DNA of 64,000 nucleotides from Streptomyces spinosisporus. Lineage in GTDB: Bacteria > Actinomycetota > Actinomycetes > Streptomycetales > Streptomycetaceae. The DNA lies in NCBI RefSeq assembly GCF_022698145.1, contig NZ_JALDAX010000003.1, positions 496,001 through 560,000 of the forward strand, given 5' to 3'. The notes beneath the pieces were generated by a model. That model was not told the DNA's origin. It worked only from the letters and a program-made list of their open reading frames with translations, and searched no databases. The translations under genes and the position numbers were made by a program. Of this stretch, positions 9,594 to 18,240 are shown piece by piece (position 1 is the first letter of the stretch; every line of letters starts with the position of its first letter).

Positions 9594-10334
9594 ATGAGCG
9601 CGGAGTTCGGCGGCCGCACCGGCCGGCAGGGCAAGATCTCCCAGTGGCTGCGTGGACGCCGTCCGAAGGACACCGGCGCCGACGGCGACGCCCGTGAGGC
9701 CCTGCTGCTGGCCGCCGCCGGAGCGGGCCTGCCGCTCGCCCCCGCCGCCCACCCCGCCCCCGGCTACCGCTGCTCCTGCGACCGCGTCGGCTGCCCCACC
9801 CCGGCCCGGCACCCGGTGTCGTTCGCCTGGCAGACCCAGTCGACCACCGACCGCGCACAGATCGAGCGCTGGGCCCGGCACCAGCCGCAGGCCAACTTCA
9901 TCACCGCGACCGGCATGGTGCACGACGTCCTCGACGTGCCCCTGGAAGCGGGCCGGGAGGCCCTGGAGCGGCTGCTCGGCTCCGGCGTCGAGGTCGGCCC
10001 GGTCGCCGAGAGCGACGACGGCCGGCTCCTCTTCTTCACCCTCACCCGCGGCACCCCGGAGGACGAGGACGAGTGGTGGCCCTGCGAGCTGGACTGCCAC
10101 CCCGAGACCGCGGACGAGCACCCCGGACTGCGCTGGCACTGCCGCGGGTCCTACGTCCTCGTACCGCCCGCCCGGCTGCCCGGCGACGACGGCCGCAGCG
10201 TGCACTGGGTGCGCGGCCCGGAACACCCGCTGCCCGACCCGCTGAGCCTGCTGGAGATCCTCACGGACGCCTGCGCCCGCTACGCCGGCGAGGAGCCCGA
10301 CCACGCGAACGCGGCCTGGCCCCTGCGCCACTGA
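9594..10334 (+). CDS. Orphan Prim-Pol-like protein
   Basis: This 246-residue protein looks like the N-terminal domain of bifunctional DNA primase/polymerases. It has the zinc-type motif CSCDRVGCPTPARHP (about 61-75) and the following W.......AQIERWARHQPQANF segment. The second acidic residue of the usual hDhD catalytic pair seems replaced (VLDVPLE), so catalysis is doubtful. No helicase gene lies beside it, unlike the element copy at 48-49 kb. A role in repair or replication is possible, but a regulatory or structural role fits as well. ATG 9594 follows AGGGGACTG. Confidence 0.72.
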   Translation: MSAEFGGRTGRQGKISQWLRGRRPKDTGADGDAREALLLAAAGAGLPLAPAAHPAPGYRCSCDRVGCPTPARHPVSFAWQTQSTTDRAQIERWARHQPQANFITATGMVHDVLDVPLEAGREALERLLGSGVEVGPVAESDDGRLLFFTLTRGTPEDEDEWWPCELDCHPETADEHPGLRWHCRGSYVLVPPARLPGDDGRSVHWVRGPEHPLPDPLSLLEILTDACARYAGEEPDHANAAWPLRH

Positions 10335-10361
10335 GCGCTCCGGGCTGCCGGCACGTCCGGG

Positions 10362-11363
10362 CTAGGACCCCTGCGCCGAGGTCAGCCCCTCCAGCCGGGA
10401 CAGCATCGACACCTGCCCGTCACCCGCACCCTGCTTCGGGTCCAGCGCCACCCCGTTGGAGACGAACTCCATCGTCAGCGACTGCTTGATCTCGCCGGTC
10501 GTCAGCGCCTTCACGCTCGCGTTCGGCTGCGGGATCGAGGTGCCCGCGGCCGCGGTCTGCTTCTCGTAGCGGCGGGTGGTGAAGAACACCAGCGCACCGC
10601 CGTCCGTGGTGCGCAGCGCCAGCGGGGCGTAGTCACCGCTCGTCAGCGGCTCGTCGATGTACTGGGTGGCGAGGCCCGGCCGCCTGGACTGCTTCTTGCG
10701 CTGCGCCCGCCACTGGTCGGTGTACGGGCCCGCTGCGAAGGACTTCCCGCCGCTCTTCAGATACGTCGCGTACGTCTTGCTCAACTCCCCGGGCGCGACG
10801 GCCAGTTCGGTGGAGTTGGCGGGCACGGCCTCGGCCCAGCCGTCCGCGTCCTTCTCGACCTTGGGCAGCGCGCCGGGGGTGACCAGCGTCAGATACGCCA
10901 CCTGCCAGGGCCGGCCCAGCCCGTCGCGGGTGAACACCAGCAGCCAGTGCAGGTTGCCGCCCTTGTTGCCCTTCGCCTCGGCGACGAACCAGCGCGGCCA
11001 GCCGGCCTTCTTGGGGATCGTGTACGTCGCGTCGGTCAGCTTCAGCGGCGTGTGCGCCGGATTGCCGTCCGGGTTGTTCGCATGACCGGCCTTGAGCCGG
11101 GCCGCGTCGATGTCGCCCAGGGCGCCGGTGACATGGTCGGCGTCCAGTGAACTGTCGTACGCCTTGTCCGCCTTGTTGTACGCGACGAGGAACTGCTCCA
11201 GCGCCTTCGCGGCCTCGGCGCGCGTGGAGGAGGGGAGCACCTCGCGCTCCCCGTGGACCACCACGCACCCGCTCGCCGTCATCGACAAAGCGGTCAGCGA
11301 GGCCGCGATCAGCGTCCTGCGGTCAAGCCTGCGGAGCCTTCGAGGGCCGCGATCCCTGCTCAT
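10362..11363 (-). CDS. Lipoprotein in the efe iron operon
   Basis: This 333-residue protein has a basic N-terminus, a hydrophobic stretch and a lipobox (TASGC, Cys33), so it should be lipid-anchored outside the membrane. The rest has no domain I can name with confidence; similar lipoproteins of unknown function occur in streptomycetes. Its start overlaps the end of efeU by 41 bases and it is the last gene of the efe cluster. An extracytoplasmic accessory role in iron uptake is therefore an inference from context only. Confidence 0.75.
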   Translation of the reverse strand: MSRDRGPRRLRRLDRRTLIAASLTALSMTASGCVVVHGEREVLPSSTRAEAAKALEQFLVAYNKADKAYDSSLDADHVTGALGDIDAARLKAGHANNPDGNPAHTPLKLTDATYTIPKKAGWPRWFVAEAKGNKGGNLHWLLVFTRDGLGRPWQVAYLTLVTPGALPKVEKDADGWAEAVPANSTELAVAPGELSKTYATYLKSGGKSFAAGPYTDQWRAQRKKQSRRPGLATQYIDEPLTSGDYAPLALRTTDGGALVFFTTRRYEKQTAAAGTSIPQPNASVKALTTGEIKQSLTMEFVSNGVALDPKQGAGDGQVSMLSRLEGLTSAQGS

Positions 11364-12195
11364 CAGGTACCTTCACCTTCCCCTTCCCGGAGGCGAACCC
11401 TACCGGGGCGAAGAACAGCGCGAGCGTCGGGATCAGGTACAGCAGCCACACCGTGACCTGGAGCACCGTCGGGTCGGGCTGGAAGTTGAACACACCCTTC
11501 AGCAGCGTCCCGTACCAGCTGTCCGGCGGGATCGTCCCGCTGATGTCGAAGCCCAGGTTCGTCAGACCGGGGATCCAGTCGGCCTCCTGCAGGTCGTGGA
11601 AGCCGTACGCCAGCACGCCCGCCGCGACCACGACCAGCATGCCGCCGGTCCAGGTGAAGAACTTCGACAGGTTGATCCTCAGGGCGCCGCGGTAGAACAG
11701 CCAGCCCAGCAGGACCGCCGTGGCCAGGCCCAGGGCCACACCGACCAGCGGACGCGGGGTGCCGTCGCTGGCCGCGTGCACCGACGCCCACACGAACAGC
11801 GCGGTCTCCAGGCCCTCACGGCCCACGGCGAGGAAGGCGGTGGCGACCAGGGCGCCCGTGCCCATCGCCAGGGCCGCGTCCAGCTTGCCGTGCAGCTCGG
11901 CCCTCAGATGCCGGGCCGTGCGCCGCATCCAGAAGACCATCCAGGTCACCAGGCCCACCGCGACGATCGACAGCGAGCCGCCGAGCGCCTCCTGCGCCTG
12001 GAACGTCAGCTCCTGGGAGCCGAATTCGAGGGCGCAGCCGAAGCCCATCGCGATCAGGACGGCGACGGCGATACCGATCCAGATGGGCCGGATGGCGTCC
12101 CTGCGGCCGGTCTTGACCAGATAGGCGATCAGGATGCAGACGACCAGGCTGGCTTCCAGGCCCTCGCGCAGACCGATCAGATAGTTGGAGAACAC
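11323..12195 (-). CDS. efeU: Iron permease EfeU/FTR1
   Basis: This is a 290-residue oxidase-dependent ferric/ferrous iron permease with seven predicted membrane segments. Both REGLE motifs that carry iron in the Ftr1 family are present: REGLE at residues 10-14 (helix 1) and again near 133 (helix 4). It would import iron delivered by EfeO and EfeB. It starts 3 bases after efeB ends, so the genes are a tight operon. The C-terminal tail is lysine rich and cytoplasmic. Confidence 0.93.
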   Translation of the reverse strand: MFSNYLIGLREGLEASLVVCILIAYLVKTGRRDAIRPIWIGIAVAVLIAMGFGCALEFGSQELTFQAQEALGGSLSIVAVGLVTWMVFWMRRTARHLRAELHGKLDAALAMGTGALVATAFLAVGREGLETALFVWASVHAASDGTPRPLVGVALGLATAVLLGWLFYRGALRINLSKFFTWTGGMLVVVAAGVLAYGFHDLQEADWIPGLTNLGFDISGTIPPDSWYGTLLKGVFNFQPDPTVLQVTVWLLYLIPTLALFFAPVGFASGKGKVKVPDEQGSRPSKAPQA

Positions 12196-12198
12196 GGG

Positions 12199-13476
12199 CT
12201 ACGCCTCCTCGGAGAACAGCGTGCTGCCCCACCAGTCGTCCTTGTCGCGGACGCCGGGCGGAACGGCGAAGACCGCCGAACCCACGTGCTGGATGTACTC
12301 GTTGAGGGCGTCCTGCGCCGACAGCCTGCGCTGCAGCGGCACGAACCCCTTGCGGACGTCGCGCTGATAGGCCAGGAAGAACAGGCCCGCGTCGAGCCGG
12401 CCGAGGCCGTCGGTGCCGTCCGTGAAGGAGTAGCCGCGGCGCAGGATCGTCACCCCGCCGTTGGAGTCCGGGTGCGCGAGACGTACGTGCGCGTCGGGCT
12501 TCATGGCCTTCAGGAACGGCTCGTCGTGCTCCTTGGCCTTGCCGACCGGTGCGCCCTCGCCCTTGTCCCGGCCGAAGATGTCCTCCTGCTCCTGCAGCGA
12601 GGTCCGGTCCCAGGTCTCGATGTGCATCCGGATGCGCCGGGCGACCAGATACGAGCCGCCGGTCATCCAGTCCGGCCCGTCGCCGTCGCCGACCCACACG
12701 AACTTCTTCAGCCGGTCCGTCTCGGTGCCCGCGATGTTGCGGGTGCCGTCCTTGAACCCCATCAGGTTGCGCGGGGTCTGCGCGTCCGGCGTCGTCGACG
12801 ACGTCTTGCCGAAACCGAGCTGCGACCAGCGGATGTTGACCGTGCCCATGCCGATGCGGGCCAGGTTGCGGATCGCGTGCACCGCCACCTGCGGGTCGTC
12901 CGCGCAGGCCTGGATGCACAGGTCGCCGCCGGTACGGGACTTGTCGAGGTTGTCGCCGGGGAACTGCGGCAGGTCGACGAGGGCCGCCGGCCGCTTGTCC
13001 TTCAGCCCGAACTTCTCGAACAGCGACGGACCGAAGCCGATGGTCAGCGTCAGCCGCGAGGGCTTGAGCCCCAGCGCCTCACCGGTGTCGTCCGGCGGGG
13101 CCTCCGCGAGACCGCCGTACGCGCCGTCACCGACCGCCTTCCCGGCGGTCATCCGGCGCGCGGCAGCCGTCCAGTCCTTGAGCATCCGCACGAACGCGGC
13201 GCGGTCGTCGCTCTGCACGTCGAACGCGGCGAAGTGCAGCCTGTCCTGCACCGGCGTGGCGATGCCCGCCTGGTGGGCGCCGTGGAAGGCGACCGCGGCG
13301 CCGGTGTCGGCGGCGGCCGGATCCACGTCGTCGCCGACGCGGCTCACCGCGACGCCGCCGCCGGCCGCGACGGCACCGAGCGCGAGCCCGGCACCGCCCC
13401 AGCCGATCAGCGAACGCCGCGACGGAGCCTTCGCGTCACCGGACTCGGCGGTGGTGGCTTCCTGGGTGTCCGTCAT
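12199..13476 (-). CDS. efeB: Deferrochelatase/peroxidase EfeB (DyP type)
   Basis: This is a 425-residue Tat-exported haem peroxidase of the dye-decolourising family. The Tat motif SRRSLIGWGG is at 19-28. The DyP signature GFKDGTRN (near 232) carries the catalytic Asp, and a C-terminal His/Arg region (RRGYSF, LFFLAYQRD) fits the haem pocket. In EfeUOB systems it oxidises ferrous iron or haem outside the cell before uptake through EfeU. It lies 12 bases after efeO and 3 before efeU. Confidence 0.93.
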   Translation of the reverse strand: MTDTQEATTAESGDAKAPSRRSLIGWGGAGLALGAVAAGGGVAVSRVGDDVDPAAADTGAAVAFHGAHQAGIATPVQDRLHFAAFDVQSDDRAAFVRMLKDWTAAARRMTAGKAVGDGAYGGLAEAPPDDTGEALGLKPSRLTLTIGFGPSLFEKFGLKDKRPAALVDLPQFPGDNLDKSRTGGDLCIQACADDPQVAVHAIRNLARIGMGTVNIRWSQLGFGKTSSTTPDAQTPRNLMGFKDGTRNIAGTETDRLKKFVWVGDGDGPDWMTGGSYLVARRIRMHIETWDRTSLQEQEDIFGRDKGEGAPVGKAKEHDEPFLKAMKPDAHVRLAHPDSNGGVTILRRGYSFTDGTDGLGRLDAGLFFLAYQRDVRKGFVPLQRRLSAQDALNEYIQHVGSAVFAVPPGVRDKDDWWGSTLFSEEA

Positions 13477-13488
13477 GGTCGGTCGTCC

Positions 13489-14628
13489 CTACTTCACGAC
13501 GGCGGCGGCGAGCTTCGACAGCGGCTCCGCGAGCGCGTTCACCGCGTCCGACAGCTCCTTGCGCTGTTCCTTGGTGACCTTGTCGTACGACACGAAGCCG
13601 TCCGAGGTGCTCTTCGTGCGGTACTTGTCGAGCGTCGTGTTCAGCGACGCGAACTGCTGGTCGAGCTCGGTGGTCAGCGCCTTGTCGTTCTTCTGCGCGA
13701 CCGGCTTGAGCAGCTCGTACGCCTTCTCGGCGCCCTCGACGTTGGCCTTGAAGTCGCTGAGGTCGGTGTGCGAGTAGCGGTCCTCCTCGCCGGTGACCTT
13801 GCCGGTGGCGACCTCGTCCAGCAGCTCCTTGGCGCCGTTGGCCATGGAGGTCGGGGTGATCTCGGCCTTGCCGACCCGCTGTTGCCAGTCCTTGAGGTCG
13901 GTGACCAGCTGGTCGGCGAGGGTCTTCTGCGCGGGGCCGATCTTCTTGTCCTGCCACAGCGCCTTCTCCAGCGCGTGCCAGCCGGTCCACTTCTGGCCCT
14001 TCTCGAGGCCGTCGGCGCGGGTGTCGGTCTTCGGGTCGATGTCGCCGAAGGACTCGGCGATCGGCTCGGTGCGCTCCCAGCCGACCCGGGAGGGGGCGTA
14101 GGCGTCCTGGGCGGCCTTGAGGTTCCCGGCCTTGATCGCGTTCGTGAAGGTCTCCACCTTCGGGAGGGTCTGGTCGGCCTGCTCCTGCGCGTACGCGCGG
14201 TAGGCGGCGACGGCCTTGTCCAGCTGCGGGTCGCGCTTGGTGACCTTGCCGGAGCCGGTGACCGTGAGCTTCTGGCGGACGCCGTGGCCCTTCATGCCGG
14301 GGCGGCAGGCGATCTCGTACGAACCGGCCTTGATCTCGGCGGTCAGCCGGTACTTGGTGCCGGGGCCGATGTTCTCCTTCTCCGAGACGATCCGGTCGTC
14401 CGGGAAGAGGATCTCGACCTCGGTCGCCTTGGAGCCCTTGTTCTCGATGCTCAGCGAGACCTGTCCGGCCGGCACCGACTTGGTGGAGGTGTCGCACTTG
14501 GCGTCGGCCGCGGTGACCTTGATCGCGCCGTCGCCGTCGGCCTTGCTCTTCTCGGTGCATCCCGTGACGGCGGTCAGGGCCGCCGCGGTCGCGACGGCGG
14601 TGACGACGGAGAGTCTGGCGGCTCGCAT
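13489..14628 (-). CDS. efeO: Iron-binding lipoprotein EfeO (cupredoxin-imelysin)
   Basis: This 379-residue protein has a lipobox (AVTGC, Cys24), so it is an anchored extracellular protein. An N-terminal cupredoxin-like domain (about 35-130, with the Cys in EIACRPGMKGHG) is followed by an imelysin/M75 domain. That domain holds the HxxE motif in GWHALEKALW (about 214-223). EfeO binds iron and hands it to EfeB/EfeU. It is the first gene of the operon. The putative iron box at 14703-14721 lies 75 bases upstream, so repression by a DmdR/IdeR-like regulator under iron repletion is likely. Confidence 0.92.
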   Translation of the reverse strand: MRAARLSVVTAVATAAALTAVTGCTEKSKADGDGAIKVTAADAKCDTSTKSVPAGQVSLSIENKGSKATEVEILFPDDRIVSEKENIGPGTKYRLTAEIKAGSYEIACRPGMKGHGVRQKLTVTGSGKVTKRDPQLDKAVAAYRAYAQEQADQTLPKVETFTNAIKAGNLKAAQDAYAPSRVGWERTEPIAESFGDIDPKTDTRADGLEKGQKWTGWHALEKALWQDKKIGPAQKTLADQLVTDLKDWQQRVGKAEITPTSMANGAKELLDEVATGKVTGEEDRYSHTDLSDFKANVEGAEKAYELLKPVAQKNDKALTTELDQQFASLNTTLDKYRTKSTSDGFVSYDKVTKEQRKELSDAVNALAEPLSKLAAAVVK

Positions 14629-14702
14629 CCGGGCTCCAAGAGGCTCAAGTACCGGGTTCAGTACTGGCGAAAAATCGCGTGTCGGGGCTCACACAAGCAT
14701 GG

Positions 14703-14721
14703 TGAGGCTCGCCTAACTTAT
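14703..14721. promoter_or_regulatory. Putative DmdR1/IdeR iron box
   Basis: TGAGGCTCGCCTAACTTAT matches 13 of 19 positions of the DtxR-family consensus TTAGGTTAGGCTAACCTAA by eye. A further half-site, TAAGGCTTGCC, follows directly at 14723. It is 75-94 bases upstream of the efeO start, the expected place for iron repression of this operon. Binding is inferred, not shown. Confidence 0.6.
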
Positions 14722-14871
14722 CTAAGGCTTGCCTGCCCGATACCCACCCATGCGGTGATTCAGCTCTCATAAACGCTGTATGAGCACGGCCCGATCACGT
14801 CGGCCTAAAACGCACCCCATGGGAAGGTCAAAGGAAATTCAAAGGTCGGCGCCGGCCCTGACACTGTTCCC

Positions 14872-15513
14872 GTGAACAGAGGCCGCAGGGAAGTGCTCGG
14901 GCCGGGACGACTGGTGCTGCAGGTGCAGGACAGCCCGGAGGGCACCCCGCTGCAGGACGGACGCTGGGGACTGTCCGCGAGGACGGCGTTCCAGCCGGGC
15001 GTCTGGACCGAGGACTTCGTGCGGGACTGGCCGGGCGGATGTCTGGGGCTGTACTGCGGGGGCGGCTGGCACGGCATTCTTCCGCTGCGGCGGCTGTCGG
15101 CGTCGGACTCGTCGCGGGTGAAGGCCTACCGCAAGCATGTGCGTGACGGGACGCTCGCGCCCGTTCTGCTCTGGTGGGTGGGCCACCTCGACGGCTGGCT
15201 GATCCTGGACGGTCACGACCGGGCGGTGGCGGCGCTCGCCGAGGGGCGGGTGCCGGAGTGTGTGGTGTTGACCAGGGTCAGTGACGAGGAGGCGTGGCGG
15301 CGGGAGGCCGAGGAGATCGCCGAGCGGCACGAGCAGCGCATGGCCGGGCTCGGCACCGACCGGCAACGAGCCGTTCTCGAGCGCGCGCACGCCGACACCC
15401 TCGCGAGCCTGCCGTACGAGGTGGGCTCCACGCCGTTCCTGCCCCTGCCCGGCGGACGGGCCGCCTGGGACGACCTCGCCGCCCGTGCAGTGTTTCAATG
15501 CCCGGGTGACTGA
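14872..15513 (+). CDS. Hypothetical protein upstream of phzF-like gene
   Basis: This is a 213-residue soluble protein with a GTG start and no signal or membrane segment. I do not recognise it. It is tryptophan rich in the first half and has a segment ILDGHDRAVAALAEG (about 104-118) that faintly recalls ParB/Srx-type nuclease-like folds, which is not enough for an assignment. A helical, charged part follows (EEAWRREAEEIAERH). Its stop overlaps the GTG start of the PhzF-like gene by 8 bases, so the two are translationally coupled. Confidence 0.72.
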   Translation: MNRGRREVLGPGRLVLQVQDSPEGTPLQDGRWGLSARTAFQPGVWTEDFVRDWPGGCLGLYCGGGWHGILPLRRLSASDSSRVKAYRKHVRDGTLAPVLLWWVGHLDGWLILDGHDRAVAALAEGRVPECVVLTRVSDEEAWRREAEEIAERHEQRMAGLGTDRQRAVLERAHADTLASLPYEVGSTPFLPLPGGRAAWDDLAARAVFQCPGD

Positions 15514-16162
15514 CTACGACGTACTGCGTGTCTTCTGCGCGGCGAACGGCGGGTACGGCAATGAACTCGGTGTCGTACGTGAGGGATCCGTCATGCCCGG
15601 GCGGGCGGAACGGCAGGCGTTCGCGGCGAAGCTCGGGTTCAGTGAGACCGTGTTCGTGGACGACCCGGAGCGGGGCGTCATCGACATCTACACGCCGACC
15701 CTGCGGCTGCCCTTCGCCGGACACCCCTGTGTCGGTACGGCCTGGCTGCTCGACGTGCCCGAGCTGGTGACGCCCGCCGGGGTGGTCGGGGCACGGCAGG
15801 ACGGGGAGTTCTGCTGGATCGAGGCGCGGGCGGAGTGGGCGCCGCCGCGCACGCTGCGCCAGTACGCCACGGCCGCCGAGGTGGACGACCTGCCCGTGCC
15901 CCCGAAGGGGGAGTGGATCTATGCCTGGGCCTGGGAGGACGAGCCCGCCGGGCGGGTCCGCGCCCGGGGTTTTCCCGGGCGCGACGACGGCATCGACGAG
16001 GACGAGGCGACCGGTGCCGCCGCGCTGCAGCTGACCGACCGGCTCGGCCGTGCGCTCAACATCACGCAGGGCACGGGCTCGCAGATACTGACCGCCCCGC
16101 AGCCGTACGGCTGGGTCGAGATCGGCGGCCGGGTCCATCTGGAACGTCAGCCGGAGCGCTGA
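15506..16162 (+). CDS. PhzF family isomerase-like protein
   Basis: This 218-residue protein belongs to the PhzF/DapF-fold family. It keeps the N-terminal GYGNELGVV segment, a mid segment PFAGHPCVG (about 72-80) and the C-terminal TGAAALQLTDRLG and ITQGTGSQ segments. The fold catalyses proton shifts in phenazine precursors or amino acids. It is shorter than the usual 260-300 residues, so part of one lobe is reduced. The GTG at 15506 overlaps the previous gene. No phenazine genes lie nearby, so a phenazine role is not supported. Confidence 0.8.
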   Translation: MTDYDVLRVFCAANGGYGNELGVVREGSVMPGRAERQAFAAKLGFSETVFVDDPERGVIDIYTPTLRLPFAGHPCVGTAWLLDVPELVTPAGVVGARQDGEFCWIEARAEWAPPRTLRQYATAAEVDDLPVPPKGEWIYAWAWEDEPAGRVRARGFPGRDDGIDEDEATGAAALQLTDRLGRALNITQGTGSQILTAPQPYGWVEIGGRVHLERQPER

Positions 16163-16231
16163 AGCCTGGTGCGGAACCCGAGTTGTCGCCACACTTGAGC
16201 CGTTGTCGGGGCGGGCGCGGGAGGGCAGCCG

Positions 16232-17038
16232 GTGCGATTTCTGGTCGTACTGCTCGTGTTGGCGGGGTGTTTCCTCGTCGGGCGGTGGCTGGTCGGCTAC
16301 CCGTCCGTGCCGAGCCGGTGGCGGTACACCTTCGGCCCCGGCGCCGAGCAGCGCGCGGCCCGGCAGGCGCTGTCCGCCGCGCGGTCACAGCGCGCGTCGG
16401 CCCGCCGTGACGCCGACCGTCGGGTGAGGGACGCGCGGCGCCGGGTGGCGGAGATCGTCCAGCCCCTCCAACTGCGCGTCCGGGAGCTGCAGTCGGCACG
16501 GCAGGAGCTGCTGCGGCCGGGCCGGGGCGCGGCGGTGCGGCGCGAACTGTGGCTCGGGGAGCTGGAGTTGTACGAGCACGCCCTCGTGTTCACGAAGAAG
16601 GAGCCAGCGCAGGGCGAAGGGGCGGGCGGCACGGCGGTCGACGAGGAACTGCCGCTGGGCGGCCTGACCGCCACCTTCGACTCCACCCGGTCGCACGCCT
16701 TCATCAGGATCACCCGGCAGGACCACAGCAGGCGCAGTGCCGTCTTCGCCCTCGGCAGGTACGACGAGGTCGCCGTCGACGCCCTCGCCGAGGCGATCCA
16801 CAACCAGGCCGTCAAGGACACGGAGTTCCGCTCCGACCGGCAGGTCCGGGCCGACGCGATCGCCGCCGAGGTCAAGCGGGTCGAGGCCGAGCGCGCGGAG
16901 GCCGAGGAACGCGGCCGCACGGAGGTCGCCGCGGCGACGAAGCGGGCCGACGCCGAACGCGAGAGGGCGGACGCCTTGTTGAGAACCGCCAAGGAGACCT
17001 GGCAGTCGCAGGGCGGCGGCCTGCGGCCATGGCGGTGA
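16232..17038 (+). CDS. Membrane-anchored coiled-coil protein
   Basis: This 268-residue protein of unknown function has one N-terminal membrane segment (residues 2-22). Next comes an Arg/Ala-rich coiled coil (about 38-90) and a beta-like middle part with HAFIRITRQDHSRR. A second charged coiled coil (about 195-255, AEVKRVEAERAEAEERGR) follows. The GTG start follows GGGAGGGCAG at good spacing. It may scaffold or oligomerise at the membrane. I see no catalytic motif. Confidence 0.75.
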   Translation: MRFLVVLLVLAGCFLVGRWLVGYPSVPSRWRYTFGPGAEQRAARQALSAARSQRASARRDADRRVRDARRRVAEIVQPLQLRVRELQSARQELLRPGRGAAVRRELWLGELELYEHALVFTKKEPAQGEGAGGTAVDEELPLGGLTATFDSTRSHAFIRITRQDHSRRSAVFALGRYDEVAVDALAEAIHNQAVKDTEFRSDRQVRADAIAAEVKRVEAERAEAEERGRTEVAAATKRADAERERADALLRTAKETWQSQGGGLRPWR

Positions 17039-17079
17039 CACCGACGCGACGTCACTGACGCGATGTCACTGACGCGGTG

Positions 17080-17937
17080 TCAGGGCAGCGTGAGGATCTC
17101 CGCCCCCGTCTCCGTCACCACCAGCGTGTGCTCGAACTGGGCCGTTCGCTTGCGGTCCTTGGTGACGACCGTCCAGCCGTCGTCCCACATGTCGTACTCG
17201 TGCGTCCCGAGCGTCAGCATCGGCTCGATGGTGAAGGTCATCCCGGGCCGGATCACCGTCGTCGCGTGCGGGCTGTCGTAGTGCGGGATGATCAGGCCCG
17301 AGTGGAAGGACGCGTTGATGCCGTGACCGGTGAAGTCACGGACCACGCCGTAGCCGAAGCGCTTGGCGTACGACTCGATCACGCGGCCGATGATGTTGAT
17401 CTGGCGCCCCGGCTTGACCGCCTTGATCGCCCGGGTCAGGGACTCGCGGGTGCGCTCCACGAGCAGACGGCTCTCCTCGTCGACGTCCCCGACCAGGTAC
17501 GTCGCGTTGTTGTCGCCGTGCACCCCGCCGATGTACGCCGTCACGTCGAGGTTGACGATGTCGCCGTCGCGCAGCACCGTCGAGTCCGGAATGCCGTGGC
17601 AGATCACCTCGTTGACCGAGGTGCACAGGGACTTGGGGAAGCCGCGGTAGCCGAGCGTGGAGGGGTAGGCGCCGTGGTCGCACATGTACTCGTGCGCGAC
17701 CTTGTCCAGTTCGTCGGTGGTGACCCCCGGCGCGATCAGCTTCGCGGCCTCCTCCATCGCCTGCGCGGCGATCCGCCCGGCGATCCGCATCGCCTCGATC
17801 GTCTCGGACGTCTGCACCTCCGGTCCGGTGTACGGCGTCGGCGCGGGCTTGCCGACGTACTCGGGCCGGCGGATGTTTCCGGGCACGGAACGGGTGGGGG
17901 AGAGCTCCCCTGGGACGAGCAGTGACTGGCCAGACAT
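17080..17937 (-). CDS. map: Methionine aminopeptidase type I
   Basis: This is a 285-residue metalloenzyme that removes the initiator methionine from nascent proteins. All five metal ligands are visible in the pita-bread fold: Asp in NLDVTAY, Asp in HGDNNATY, His in FTGHGIN, Glu in FTIEPML and Glu in AQFEHTL. The N-terminal extension ([12 protein letters not shown]) is typical of actinobacterial forms. ATG 17937 begins MSGQSLL; the longer frame is not supported. It is divergent from the small gene at 17996. Confidence 0.94.
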   Translation of the reverse strand: MSGQSLLVPGELSPTRSVPGNIRRPEYVGKPAPTPYTGPEVQTSETIEAMRIAGRIAAQAMEEAAKLIAPGVTTDELDKVAHEYMCDHGAYPSTLGYRGFPKSLCTSVNEVICHGIPDSTVLRDGDIVNLDVTAYIGGVHGDNNATYLVGDVDEESRLLVERTRESLTRAIKAVKPGRQINIIGRVIESYAKRFGYGVVRDFTGHGINASFHSGLIIPHYDSPHATTVIRPGMTFTIEPMLTLGTHEYDMWDDGWTVVTKDRKRTAQFEHTLVVTETGAEILTLP

Positions 17938-17995
17938 GCCAGCGAGTCTAACGAGCCGTGGTGGGGGAACATGTGTGAGGCGAGAGGAGCAGGTC

Positions 17996-18226
17996 ATGGC
18001 GTTGTTCAAGAAGCGCACGGTCGGCAAGCCGGGCGAATGGTTCTACTGCCTGAAGCACAAGAAGGTCGAGGAGGGGCCGGAGTGCCCCGCCAAGGACCGC
18101 TTCGGCCCCTACGCCTCCCGGGAGGAGGCCGCACACGCGATGGAGACCGCCCGCGAGCGCAACCTGCAGTGGGACAACGACCCGAAGTGGAACGACACCC
18201 CGGCCGGACGCGCCGACGACGAGTGA
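17996..18226 (+). CDS. Small conserved protein (76 aa)
   Basis: This small acidic soluble protein begins [18 protein letters not shown] after a strong GAGAGGAGCAGG ribosome binding site. It has two Cys ([14 protein letters not shown]), and the segment [21 protein letters not shown] looks like the helical half of a SPOR-like fold. Similar small proteins are common in streptomycetes, and the function is not known to me. It stands alone between map and an MFS gene. Confidence 0.75.
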   Translation: MALFKKRTVGKPGEWFYCLKHKKVEEGPECPAKDRFGPYASREEAAHAMETARERNLQWDNDPKWNDTPAGRADDE

Positions 18227-18240
18227 CCGGGGCCGGCTGA

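Noticed and set aside
11092..14772. Open frame of 1226 codons on the plus strand
   Set aside because: It lies opposite the efe operon, has repetitive Arg/Val/Leu composition and no domain; the minus-strand genes explain the region.
15506..16162. Phenazine gene cluster
   Set aside because: Only a PhzF-fold protein is present; no other phenazine genes lie nearby, and the family is broad.
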